Shown here: piece by piece, positions 35,253 to 47,960 of the stretch | Layout: each line of letters starts with the position of its first letter | Position numbering within the stretch: the stretch's first letter is position 1 | DNA from: Isoetes taiwanensis | Taxonomy: Eukaryota; Streptophyta; Lycopodiopsida; Isoetales; Isoetaceae | Direction of reading: 5' to 3' | Assembly (NCBI GenBank): GCA_021234155.1 | Contig: JAJEKV010000047.1 | Span: 2,466,494-2,530,493 of the forward strand | DNA: 64,000 bases | Position numbers and translations under genes: made by a program | The notes under the pieces: model-generated | What the model saw: only the letters and a program-made list of their open reading frames with translations | Databases searched by the model: none | Told to the model about the DNA's origin: nothing

Positions 35253-38200
35253 ATTTTGAACCCATGATCTCCTATTTCCAACCCTAAGTCATTCCCACCA
35301 TGCCACACACAGGAGGTTTTTTGACATTGAAGCTATATTGGTTGCCAATCTATTGTGACGAGGATAGGTTAGTGATCTCATCCACCTCCTCATGTGCCCA
35401 CCTGTATATGTGTTGGAAGATATAGATCTTGCTTGGCCATGAATACATAATCCATGCTAAATCCCCCACCTCGATTCTCTTGATGACAAGTATAGGAGGA
35501 GGAGAATCGCCATTGTGCAAGGCCATTGTAAATAATCAAGCCAAAGATGTTGCAAATCTGAAGCAATTACCATCATGTGAGAAGATGTCCTACATTAGCT
35601 AATGCGCATTGCTAAACGTCCTCCGTAGTTTAGAGCTGCGACGTATCCTCGGGCAATGAATTGGACTTTGTCAATTGAGCTGCAACTATGCATGCTTCGA
35701 AATTGCCTACTAGCATAACATGGCGCAACTGCTTGTGCTACTGAATGCCATCATATAGCTCGACATATGGGTCCAATCTATCCAAATTTGAATGTTTGTA
35801 GTTTTGAGTCGATATATGAGAAATAATATGCTCAAAAAGAATATATTTCATCAAGAAAATAACCAATTGAAATGTTTCGATAAATATTATGCTGTTCCCT
35901 CGTTGGTTAGTTTGAATTATAGTTATCCGTAATAGGAACTTTTTGGGAACATTGTAAGGAACATTTTCCCGTTTGCTTAAAGAACATCGCAGAACACTCA
36001 GAATAAAAACATGCTTCAAGGGGATTGAGTTACTAGCAAAATAATGTTTAGCCAATCCGTAACAATACCATTAAGAAGTATAAACAAAATATTTTCTTAT
36101 AGGTTATTTGTTTTGTATGCTCACTGCCTAATAAGAGTTGAGAACAGTTAAAATTCAACAGTTGATACTACTCTGTCTGATCCAGCCTATTGCCTCTTTG
36201 GTTCTCTGTTGTTGATACCCTTAGCAGTTGAACCTGAAGTGGATTTGTGTGATTTTCTTCTGCTGCAACAAGTTCACGAAAGGAAGCCTGGATCCTGGAC
36301 TACCACAGTCATCGGATTCGTCAATCCTATGGCCCAGATCATATGTTGGAGGCCCTTGGGCATCTCTCGTTTCACTTAATCATTTATGATTGGAGGCGCC
36401 TATGATTTTGAAATATGAAATACGATTTCGCCTAAGGTTTTGAGGGAATATCGAACCTCTATATGGTTTGGCTTAAGAATATGAAATATGGGGGTTCGAA
36501 CCTCTACCAAAATACCTAGTGAGCTAATGTGATTTTTTTTATCTTGAATCTATATTTTTTTTATAACAACCTATTTAATTGTTTTAGGGATATATAATCT
36601 ATGGCTTCAGGAATTGTTATTTTTATATCCATATCAAATCCCCCTGGAACTCCCTATTATTTTGATACATATTCTAAATGAAGTGCACTCTGGACTACCA
36701 CAATAAATCCGGATTAAAATTAGATCCTATAGCCGGATGTTAATGTTAGGGCCTGCAGGCACCCTCGTTTAGGTGCCTAGTCATTATGATTGGGCCTATG
36801 ATTTTGAAATATGAAAAATTTATGCGATCAGAATCGGCTTCGGTATAAATTTATAAATTAAGGGCTTACACTCCTAACTTGATTAAAACGAAACTAAAGC
36901 GATCTGAGGAAAGTGAACTTCATTAGCCATGGCCATTATGAACTGCTAAGCGTATAGGGTTAGAAGAGGCAAAATGCATAAGAAGGGTATATAAAGGCGG
37001 ACCTTGGCCGACTCTAGGCTGGCATTATGCTTGGAAATAAATTGGCCCGTGTAGAATAAGTACCCACACTTCGATCTTGAACTTGGTATGGCGTTTCTCG
37101 AGAAGATTCCAATACAAGTGTCTGTGAGTTTTGGTATAAATTTATGCAGTGTCTTCCTCCTTTGTATAGAATTTATGCCATCTACTATTATAAATTTATA
37201 CGGTCTGCGGCTACAAGTTTGCCTTCTGTATAGAATTTATACCATCCATGAAGCTTTTCGTCTACCTTTCAATTACATGCATTTATAAATTTGCTCACAG
37301 GTGTGGCTACCTTTCCGAGTGTAACAAGAAAAAATTTCTTGAGCCTCAACTCACGTTAGCGGGCTTCCTCTACTTGATGACATTCACCCCCTCAAGCCCC
37401 ATTTTTAGTAGCCGCCGAGGAAATTTACGCCTCGATATTCAAACCCCGGCTCACGGTTGATCTTACTCCGGCCGCGACCACCTCGGCTTCCACCACTTAG
37501 AGTTCAATTTACTCCACACCTGTCCTGACGTCGTTTGCCCCACCAATGCGTTTTACTCCACCACGACCTAGAGGTCGGACTACCTCCTCCACTTCATTTT
37601 AAGCCGTCGCCCTTAGTCCACCATATAGGCTAAATCGAGGAGAGCAAATCCGTAGCTCCATCAATTTAAGCTAAATGGTACTACATGAAATTAGAATGAT
37701 CGTGACATACGCTCTGTTTTCACGACGCCGAGCTGGTCAACTCGTCACCAACCTCGATTACTTTTTTCTAGGGAGAGGAAGCACCTCCTAGGGACTTGCA
37801 CACACCAAACCTATGACATCTACAGAGTACACCTCAAGTTGATCTCTTAGGCGAAGCACCTCATGTTGATGTGCTCGGGAGGCGAGGACCTACCAAAGCC
37901 ACAAGACTCTGTAATTTGATTCAAAGCCCACGCGAGTAAAGTCTTAAAGGCGTAACTTACACAAGCATGTACAAGCTGTTAGAAGAAACTCATGGGCCAG
38001 GGAGCTCACTTGGGGCACATACAAAGCAGCATTTGTTCTCAGCGTTGTTTTGCTTAAGATTGGACTAAAAGGTGAGGTTGATTAAGTGATGATTCACAGT
38101 TCAATGACTCTGCTAGACCAAAGGGGCTACTTAGCCTTCAATATTAGGCGGATAGTGGTGAGAAGTTTACTTACGGCTGGTGGCCACCGCAGGTAAATCA

Positions 38201-41200
38201 AGCGGCCTTCAAAATTGATTCATGCTTTAGGCGTGACGACTTGACGCTAAAGAAAGGCGGCAGAATCCGGGCATTAATGACTCTGCCATTAAGGGCTTAT
38301 AACCGATTCATGCCCTTCAATGTGTCTGGATGGAAGGTTTCTTTAAGAGTCTTGTAGAGAAACTCCTAATAGCCCCTATGTACCCTTGAGTGACAATTTC
38401 CGCGAAACAAAGGAAGTCACGATAATTATAGGGAGATGTGTGTTGAGGGCACGGAGGCGGCTTTTAATGCGCTGCTCTTGCTGCGTATGCGGAAAAAGAG
38501 TTTTCTCGGCGTGGCCATTCACAAGCATGGGATGTGCGGTTTGTGCTACATGCTCTGGATTAAAAGCTTCAGAGACAAAATGTAAAAGGACACTTCACAC
38601 TAAAAGTAAGCTTCGGGGCGTGTTCTTGCCTAGTTCAAAAGTAGGTTTTTCCTAAACATATTTTCATTTGGATGCATTGAAGGAGAAAGCGGAACAAGCC
38701 TGAGGAGAACAACAATCTTTGGAAAGGGAGAAAATTGACAAAACATAGGAAGCGGAACAACCACTCAACTCACGTATCGGTTGTTATTGATGGAATGGAC
38801 GAAGAAGACCACCCTACCACATTTTGTCAATGTGTGCCTAAGGATCTTTCTTGAAGATTTCCTTATCATGTTGTTGGTGCTATGGTATTACAATGGAAAA
38901 CTATCTTACGAGGCATTTTTAGGAATTATCAAACATTCATGCTGATCCAAATCTCACTATCACAATATTGAATAAAGCTTCTTTCCAATCTAGAACATAT
39001 ACCACGATTCGTATCTTAAATGAACAACCACGACAAAGGGAAAATAAAATCGAGGCGTTGTTTGCATCTTTGTGCTATGCTGGTAAACAAATCTTCCAGA
39101 AGGTGAAGATTGGTTTCTGCTTATTGATCATACACGACCAAATTGATGTTGGATGTTGTTAGAGTTCTCATAAGCGTCTTGCGAAAAAGCTCTCGACCTA
39201 CCGGCCAATGATTAGAGGGTTATCCAAGATTCCTACAATCCTGCGTCGGACTATCCCGAGTTGTTGGGAAAAGAAACTTATGATTTCAAAAGATATGGAT
39301 TTTTGAAGAGAGATCAAGCTGGAGTCAACGTGCTAAATGAGCCCGCCCGAGAAAATATTACATTTGACATCGAGATCAAAATTTCACTTGTAGATGGCGG
39401 GGAGGCCATCTTACAAGGAAAGAAATATGCCACATCTTTAGGTGGCAGCCAACTTGGCAATTATTCAATTCATTAGCACCATCCCAATACTAGTTCCATG
39501 CTCTCTGCTTGAATCAAATGCCTCTAAAAGATTGAAGAAAGAAATCGCAAGAGTAAAAGGAGGGAAGAACCGTTTGGCTCAAGCAAATCATTGGATTTTA
39601 TTGAGACAAGTATTGATCGTGCTCTAACCACTTTGGGAGAGATGCTTTTATGGTGGCTCAGTTTTTTTCGGCTTGGCGTGATATTTTGCAAGCTTCATTA
39701 CAAAATTCGAAGACCGATTACATTCAAGCTGACCTCTAGGCAAACTCTCCCTACATTGCAGAGTTGATAATCAAAGGAACATGTAGAGATATTGGCTAGC
39801 TCGGATGAAGATGACGAGTCATGTAGCGGCCCCAGGGCCGCGGCACAACAAGTTGCTTTCGAGTATGCGAGTTCGATCTCGAGATTGAAAGGAATGCTCA
39901 TGGCTGTCGGCTGATAATGATGAGTCACGGGAAGCCGTTACATTGCTAAAGAAATCTTGGAGGTAACAAGAGGATGGAATTCCACTCAACTAAAAAAGTG
40001 CTGGATGAGAACAAATGCTGCCCGATTAACGATTGGGAGTTATACTTTGGAGATAAGGTAAAAGCGAAGTGGGAAAGAGCAAAGTCAAAGCGAAATCTTT
40101 TGCTGTCATAGATCTACGAAGTGAAGAGTTCTTGCATATGACTTTGTTGCTGCTAATAGAGATTCGTATGGTCACTCAAACTTTAATAAAGGTCAGCATG
40201 TGGATTAGACAAACAACCTGAAAGGTGGCCAAAAGATGATAGTAAAGAGGACTCACTTGTAAAGAGCGGTGAGGAAGAAGATAATTCCGAGTACATCGGT
40301 TTGAAATTGAAAGTGAGGGATGAAGGCTCAAAGTGATCAAGGATTAAATGAGTGGGAGGGATAGAGATGCATCCACGATCTTCAACGCAAAGAAGAAATG
40401 GATTTAATGGAGTAATCAAACATCTGAAAAGAAGCGGTGATGGTATGCGTAGGAAATGTTGTTCTATGTTACGGCGTTTTGTTCATAATTTGTACAATTT
40501 TCACAGCCATGAATATATCACTTCTTTGTCACTCTATTACCCACTTTATTTTTAGTGCCTTTTTGCACCACACTTTATAAAGTAATTATTTTTGTTCTAG
40601 TTTAGGAGGATGAAAATTGCTATTTAGAAATTTTTGCATGAAAGTTATGTTCAATCAACCCCTCAAAAATGGTACCTAAATTACTTTAGAATTGTCACAC
40701 TGTCACCAAAATCTTAAAAATGGACTTTTAAGGGAATTTAAGGAATCTTTCAAAGATTCAGCACGGAATCGTTTCGACCAAATAAGTGGATTTCATTTTA
40801 AACTTTGTTAGACTCCTATATCTCGATCTTGTGTCTCAGCCCTACTCTATAGGGTTCTTAGCTCTGCGAAATTTTGGGTTTGAAAGTGGCTTTCCGGGCG
40901 TTCCATTATTATGGTGAGACCCCTCACGGCCCGATTTGGCGAGCGGTTACTTGTATCACAACCAGCACTATGTCGTGCAGCAGGTCACCAGGTAGTGAGG
41001 TGGGAATCCCACTTGGCGAGCTCACGGAGTCAGCAAGGCCACCACTTATCCTATTGCCTCTCAAAGTATGCCAGAGTGAAGCGCGTCTTCTAAAGCTGCG
41101 CATCACGGGTCCCTCTACCAATCTTTGCCTCTCACGCCAAAGCATCTTTTGAGCCGCGTGGGATCGCCCGAAGGTGTATGTTTCGCTGCCGATCCACGCA

Positions 41201-41570
41201 GTCGGATTTTGTTGCTCTCAATTTGTTCCTCCCATTTGTTTCATGGCCCGCAAATGCATTACGCATTTAGTGCATTGTGGGCTTGGCTGACCTTCATCCG
41301 TCTCGAGAATTGATCTCATACATTGGGGCCTTAGCGAGCCTCCTTCCTCATGGAAGAGGATTATCCCTGTCCCTTGTTATTGATCGGGGGCGGTTTTGGC
41401 CAGTCCCTCCCGCAAGTTTCTCGAGGTGGGCTAGAAGGCTGGTGAGGGAATAACCATCATTCCAATTAAATTGGGATTATGTCTTAATTTTGGGACAAAT
41501 TTTACATTGCATGTTTTCATTAACATATTCAAATTCACACATTTCGTAGCCGAAGTATAAAAAATGTAAT
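35253..41570. other. No recognisable gene; faint gag-like traces
   Basis: Short + strand frames near 38.8-40.4 kb carry acidic, protein-like segments (for example 'EILASSDEDDESCSG' near 39780) of the kind seen in retrotransposon gag tails, but nothing continuous. From about 37.5 kb onward CpG looks denser than in the first 37 kb. Confidence 0.3.
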
Positions 41571-41574
41571 ATCA

Positions 41575-41588
41575 CATTCTAGAATGGG
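41575..41588. promoter_or_regulatory. Palindrome CATTCTAGAATGGG, HSE-like
   Basis: One of three near-identical TTCTAGAA-centred palindromes in 1 kb (also 42231-42244 and 42548-42561). TTCnnGAA is the two-unit core of a heat-shock element. A functional element normally needs three units, and no gene follows. Confidence 0.2.
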
Positions 41589-41981
41589 ACTCATAGAAAC
41601 CGTGGAAGGCAGATAGGCTTCTCATTCATCTCAACGGTTACACTACACCAATGGTGGGCCGATTGGGTAGCGCTGCGTCTGAGAAATACCCACGAAAATA
41701 AAAGGAAAATCCGGTTATATCGTTGGACCCCAAAAAATACAATGCTAATGGGTAAGGTGGCTGATGTACTGCTTAGAAGCTTATCAGGGATTAAAAGCCA
41801 GCCGCTTTTCGGACTTTGGGAAAAACCTAGTGGTAAGCCTTCGACCCAGGGAGGCTTTAGACAAGCGTGAGAATAAGTCGGCTCCCAAAGCCCGCTGTGG
41901 AGAGTCGAAACCCGATACGGCTCGCTGACTGTACGCATCACCAACACAACCGGCGAGGATAACTGGAAACATGCGAGGGAA

Positions 41982-42051
41982 TAGCATCACCCGGAGATTG
42001 GAAAAAAGCATCACCCGAGGGGTGGAAAAAGCATCACCGGGGTGGAAGAAA
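41982..42051. repeat. Three tandem copies of a ~24-bp gcatcacccg unit
   Basis: Units start at 41982, 42007 and 42031 (agcatcacccggagattgga, agcatcacccgaggggtgga, gcatcaccggggtgga). Confidence 0.85.
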
Positions 42052-42140
42052 AATACGATATGAAACTTGTGCACAATCTGATAAACAAAGGGGAGGGTGG
42101 GTTCAAAGAATGAGTGCTGGCGGGAAGAAGAGGCGCCGTG

Positions 42141-42570
42141 GGGCGTGGATCTGGCTTGATACGAAATAAGCGAACTCCCAACCAAAGCGGGCATCGCCCG
42201 TACGCATGCATACAAGACATCATCTTTCGTCCATTCTAGAATGGCGATCGATATCTCGGATCCCGATCGCGGTCCCTAAAATGGGACTAAATAAAACAAA
42301 CAAAAGAACTTCCTTACAAACTAGGATCGAGGAATGAAGGTCACAGGCGAAAGGCAAAGTAGGAAAGGATAACATGAAAAAAGCCAAATTGGCTAAACCG
42401 GGCAAAAGGAAGAAGCCCTCACGCACGAAACAATTCGAAGGAATAAAGATGCTGGCGAGGCCGTTGGGGAGCGTGGATCGGCACGAAATAGCGAACTCCC
42501 AACCAAAAGCGGGCATCGCGCCGCATGCACAAGACATACATGCTCGTCCATTCTAGAATGGCGGCGATCA
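42141..42570 (+). repeat. Direct repeat pair, ~105-112 bp each
   Basis: Copies at 42141-42252 and 42467-42570 share gcgtggatc, cgaaataagcgaactccca, accaaagcgggcatcgc, cgcatgca, caagacat and the palindrome CCATTCTAGAATGG, in the same order and orientation. Small indels separate them, and 214 bases of other sequence lie between. Confidence 0.8.
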
Positions 42571-43296
42571 GATGTCTTTCCAGGTCGATGCGATTCTGCT
42601 CGAATGAAACTGATATTTCACAATTTATCCGCATAATATATATTCCACCCATCATATGTTCTTTAAGGTATAATTTCTCCACCCATTATCCCAGCAACTC
42701 CATATTTGTTTTTGGGGTGAATGGGCTTTCTTACGATGGTCCAAAATGGAACTCATCCTAGCATACATATAATAGGATCATGACATTTCCATCAAGCTAT
42801 GAAGACGCAAAGCAAGTATTAATTTTTCAAAATTGGCGTAGAAAAATGGGAACTTACACTTTAAAGTTAGTTGGTAAAGAGATGGTACCAAAGAAATAAA
42901 GGAAATCTCTAAGTTAGTGCCATACATCACAATTCTAAATAATACATGAACCAAAGTCTTGGTGCCATCCTAAACATGTTTTATTCCTAAATTCCAATTA
43001 GCCATGCCATTTAAACATGGTTTCATATTCCCTAAGCCGAAATTTCAATTGCGGCGGAAATAATCTAAAGGAAAGGACTCAAACCAATGAACTCTTTTTT
43101 TGCAGGGCAATTATTTTTTTTGGAAAGTGTATGTAAGAAGCTTCACTTGCTATCTAAATGCATAGAAGCATGATGTTATTCTAAAGATAACAATATATTC
43201 AAGCAAGCTCATCTTAAGGTAAAAGGAGTATTTGGATTTACCTTGAAGAGTAGACTTGAAAAAGCAAAACATATCCCAACAGTTTGATGCTTGATT

Positions 43297-43672
43297 TATG
43301 CACTTGAACACTTTTCGGACAGGTGTGCGTAAGGTGAAAGAGCACACTTGCTTCTTGCGCGATAAGCCTGCTTCTGACCGTGGAAGCTTTGGTGGTACGT
43401 CACGTAAAAGGGGCCGAGGGTTGTGTGTCATCAGGTTCTTGGAGGCTTTTCAGGCAATGCGTAGGTAGCAGAGCTTGCACTAAATTTAGCTTGGTTATGC
43501 ACTTGAACTCCAGACAAGGTGTCTATAAAGGTGAAAAGAGTGCACTTGCTGCTTGCGCTTGGAAGCTTGCGTTGCCGACGCATTAAAACTTTGAATGAGC
43601 GTCTGTAAAAGGGCGAGGTTATGTGTCATCAAAGTGCTTGGGCTTTGGAATAGCGTCGTAGGGTGACAGAGT
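43297..43672. repeat. Tandem duplication, ~199-bp period
   Basis: Two diverged copies begin tatgcacttgaac at 43297 and 43496. They share 'aggtg..aaaggtgaaa.ag..cacttgct.cttgcgc', 'ggaagctt', 'aaaaggg.cgagg.t..tgtgtcatca' and 'gtaggt/gtcgtagggt..cagag'. Each copy is broken by small indels. Confidence 0.7.
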
Positions 43673-45479
43673 ATTAATGGCAACTCGTTGATAGAAGAGC
43701 GGACGAGCCCTGCGTCCCTTCATCAACCCGGAATATGCATGTGGATGGTCAGCGTCTGCTTGATCCCCTCTACCTAGATGCGGAGACATGAAGCGACAAA
43801 ACTTCAGGAGAATTACATAGATGCCATTCCCCAATCGCGGGCCGGATGACAGCAAAATTGTGAGGTGCTGCTGAAAAAGAAGAAGCGGCGGGCAAAGTCA
43901 TAGATTGCAGCAAACGCTATGGCTTCGACGGGCATATAGCGAGGGCCCTCTATGCTTCATGACAAAGTATCAGGTGCTTCACCACCACCAAACCAAGTAG
44001 TTGAGAGCGGGAAAGCGGAGTTCGAAAAGCGATGGCGGGGAGAACTGTAATTTCGAAGATTGCTTGCTTAGCGGGAGAAATCTGAGGCCTCCACACCCAA
44101 ATTGCTCAAGAGGCGTTGTCTCTTGAAAAGCGGCGTGTTTTGACGCGGAGACCAGCATCTGACTGGAGGTATTCACCTGGGTACACTCACGAAGGATAGA
44201 AAGAATCTTCAGCGACATGCGAGGCCACATAGATTCATATTACGCCATGGAAACCATGACCGCGGGACAGCTCGCGTGTTAAGCGAGGAGACAATGCGTA
44301 ACCATCTCCACGCCTTCCCGATCGAAGGTAGGAGAACACTCTCTTTGGCGTGATCACCGAAAAGAGAAGTCAGGTCACTTTTGAAAGGCAGTCACAGTTA
44401 GAGCAAATTCAAAATGAAATTCGAGACACAAGAAATGGGTGCAATGAACCCTATCACGGACTCTAAACTGGAAAGCTGGAGCATAGCTCTGCAGCCCAGA
44501 TCGGAAGATCACGAGGCCCAGAGGCGACCATTCTTGAACAGAGCAAGGGCCTCAATCACGGGGCTCATGAGCAGCGGTGCATCATTGAATTGACAAAGCT
44601 GTGCTCTTCAGCGGGAGCTAAGCTCCGGCCGGAAGGAGAACCACTATACGCCCGCGGCAGTCCACGCTTGAGTACGCAAAGCGTCATCGAGGCGATCTGC
44701 CTCTGCACTAAACCATACCAGCTAATGTAGGCCGGCCTATGCCCGCCCGGCAAATAAACAACTCTGTTGTGCGAGGCGAGGATTGACTAGCGATCCGACT
44801 CAAAATTTGAGCCAGACCACAATGTAATGGTGAGTACATTAACAGCCGAGCGGGGAGGACCTCGTTAACGCTCCAAATGTTGATTCTTGCTCGAATGACA
44901 TTCCCCATGCGGTAAACATTATTAGGCGAGGCGTCATGAAATTCGACGCGAACCCATTACAATTGAAGTCCGTTCCATGATACGAGATCGCAAATTTGAA
45001 ATATGTAAAATCACTGCGCCCGGGTAGGCAGCTAAAGGTACCACGTATGTTAATGCGAGACGACCCGTTAACAAAAGACCGCGGAGCACGGAGTTGGCCG
45101 AGTTAAAAGCATTACGCTGGAGGCGAGGCTGCCGGAATTTGATTCGGGCAAAGATGCAAATTTTCGGGCAGCAGAATCTTTGCTCACAGTCTTGTTAACC
45201 CTCGAACGACCTACGGCAGGGCCTTCCTTAGCTACTTCTAACCGCCGCCACTGCTCAAAGTTACCTCACCTTCACATTGCTTGCACATCCCGGGCTGCTC
45301 CGGTTGCCTGCACCATCATTGCTCGCATCTCGGTACGCTTCCGCCACGCCACCCCCTTTCTGCTATCCTGCGCTGAATCCCCGCTGCCCGCCCAACGAAG
45401 CCGTTGTGCCTCGCGCTTTGATATCACCGGAATTGGCCGGAATTTCGCGGGAGATAGTCACAGCTGGTTACCCTTGAGA

Positions 45480-45965
45480 CATGGATCTCATCTTCCTCAT
45501 GGAAACATGGGAGCATCACACGGGACAAGGATACCGACTTACCGGGGATACAGGCGCTGCTCGTCGCTAATGATTACCTGCGGAAGCGGGGAGCATACGG
45601 GGTTTTACTGCTACCTGCATTTCAACCTTAGCCTGATCAATCTCCTTGATTCCAGGCGGACAAAGCACAGCAAATTTTTTGTAGGTGCGTGTGCAAAGCA
45701 CGTGTGACCCCTCTTTGTGGTAGCGCTACTTTCCACATCGCAGCTTCTATCCACACCCTTTCCCGGATGTGGATAGAAATTTGGACCCTATGTCGATCCC
45801 TATATGATGACGCTGCCAACCTCTTGATTGGCGATTAATCATACTCCTTGGAGACTTCAATGCAGGGGTAGAACAACCCATGAGATTTGATCCACATGGC
45901 CCGATGATATGTACGGTTCGCGTCTGCGAGAAAGGCAGCCCACGGACATCGGATATTGTCCAGTC
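45480..45965 (+). pseudogene. LINE-A endonuclease domain, copy 6
   Basis: 'MDLIFLMETWEH' at about 45480-45516 carries the N-terminal Glu of APE-type endonucleases. 'ILLGDFNAG' at about 45841-45870 keeps the catalytic Asp-Phe-Asn. Multiple stops interrupt the frame between them. In copy 2 the same motif is GNFNA. Confidence 0.7.
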
Positions 45966-47399
45966 CGCAGCTATAATTAAATGATTGCTTTTTATCGCGG
46001 TATCTTTGACACAGTATCTGCAATGGGTATGTTCTTCCACCCTTAAAGAGCACTTGTAGAAGCGGGGAAAACCCGGAAGCCCCGGATCTAGTGTAGTGGA
46101 CTATGTTAGATGCTTGGGGCGGGATATTGCATGTCATCAAGCACTTTTCGGTGGGAACAACTAATGGGATGAAAGAGATGGAAGCTCGGACCACTTACCA
46201 CTTTACTTGAAGTTGAAACTGGCGAGGGTTATGCAAACCCCGGTTACGTAACTCCTCACATCACCTGTTCTGCGATTGGATTATGAACATCGCGAGGGCT
46301 TATGCGAATGCTATAGATGACGGCAGAAATTTTGCAATATCCTACACTAGAGCAGCAGGTGGGAGCCGGTAGGCGATGTGCTTAGAGGCTAAATGAGAGG
46401 TGCTTTGGGATAAGCGCCCGCTGACAGACCTCGGGAACACAACCCTTTCCCGTAATCAATGCGATCACGGTGCTGCACCAAGAACACAAGCGGCTGGCTC
46501 CGTAAGTCCGCGGAGAACCACTTTAAGCCCACATCGCGGTCGAACCCGATGCCGCTGCCCCAAAACTAAAGAAAGCGAATTTTATTCGCGGCGCATCAAA
46601 GGAAATGTTTTACCTCAAGGCGTCACCCGAGGACCGGCGAAGGGTTCTTAGAAAACCCGATCTGACCCACGGGGAATATCACTCGGCGGTGGGCAATACT
46701 GCAACAACCTCGACCCTCGGGGTACATACGGCGTACAAAGGCAGATGCTGGAAATCCTGGTCCGGACGTGGAACCGGGGATGTCACATAGTTAAAGGCAT
46801 TATACCATGAGTAGAAAGGGTGGGTTTTTACCCTAAACCCGTATGTATAAATCTGAGGATAGGGAGAACTGGCTAGGGTTTTAAAGGGAATCGATTATGT
46901 AATATGTGTGTGGGGAAGAGGCGTTTAGAAGGATGGACCGAGAAGGCATATCACGAGGGGTTTTCGCGACCCATTAGCATGCGTGGTATCGCACTTTTAT
47001 AGTAAATTAGAGCGGTGGGCTGAAGCAATATCTTTGCCAATGGGAAAGCCTGGGCTTATGGATGGTATCACGGTGAGAATTGCTTAAGTGGGCGGTAGTC
47101 CATAGCCACCAGTCTTTGCGAGCAGCCCTTGTTCAACAAAGGCATTCTGAGAGCTTCGACTGCTTGATGGACCAATAGCGAGAGTTGTTCCCATCTATGG
47201 CCCGGAGTGACCCGCTTGCCAGAGTAGTCTAGAACAATCATAGTGGGTTCGGTGTTTGCAGCATGGCTGGGATTCTCGAACAACAATTGTCGAGAACGGA
47301 AGGTCGCAGACCTCACCCGAGCGGGATTGAGACCAGGCACTCAACCGTGACCACATCTTCCGTTGCGAACTCGATTGAAGGCGGTGAGGCAGCCCGTCG

Positions 47400-47960
47400 G
47401 GATCTATATAATTGTACTTTGTGGATTTTTGCAAAGGCGTTTGATAGCGTGCCACCGGGGAAAACTATGGGCAAAGGCGCAGCGACTAGGGTTCTGTAGA
47501 TTCACGGAAATCACCGGTGTATAGAGCTATATGAAGGTAACGAATTAGATTCTGTGAACAAATAACCATTTGATATTAAAATGATATGGGGTTCCTCGAG
47601 GATGCCCTCTCTCCCGGCATTGTTTAGGCTTTACATTGATCAATTGGAGAGCTGGCGCTGGCGATAATAGAGGCGATGGAGCTCACCTTCTCTATCAGAT
47701 CATCGAACTGATTAATATATCGATGATGTGGACCTCTAACACACACAGCCGGACATGCGACATCTCAAATGCCTGGACACATTACCAAAAGCGGCCCCAT
47801 TCCTCTTGGCGTAACTGGCCAAGACTAAGGTGGTTTTCATATCATCTTCACATCAGCCGAGGTCCCTCCATATGCCGGTTACCAAGGCTAGAATGTAAGA
47901 GTTGCATCCCACATACAAGTATTTGGGAATTGGAGTTTCCTTCTACTGTCTGCTGGGACA
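47400..47960 (+). pseudogene. LINE-A reverse transcriptase domain, copy 6
   Basis: Motif A 'FAKAFDSVPP' lies at about 47433-47460, motif B 'GVPRGCPLSPALFRLYID' at about 47589-47643, and motif C 'YIDDVDL' at about 47716-47736. 'PTYKYLGIGV' follows at about 47905-47935. All RT signatures survive in order, but stops (one directly after motif C) and frame changes make it non-functional. Confidence 0.75.

Noticed and set aside
41591-42215. Overlapping minus-strand ORFs of 118 and 143 codons
   Set aside because: They overlap in different frames and run through a 24-bp tandem array; no domain is visible.
45180-45707. 175-codon + strand ORF
   Set aside because: It overlaps the LINE-A endonuclease in another frame; the METWEH motif is in the neighbouring frame, so this ORF is a shadow.
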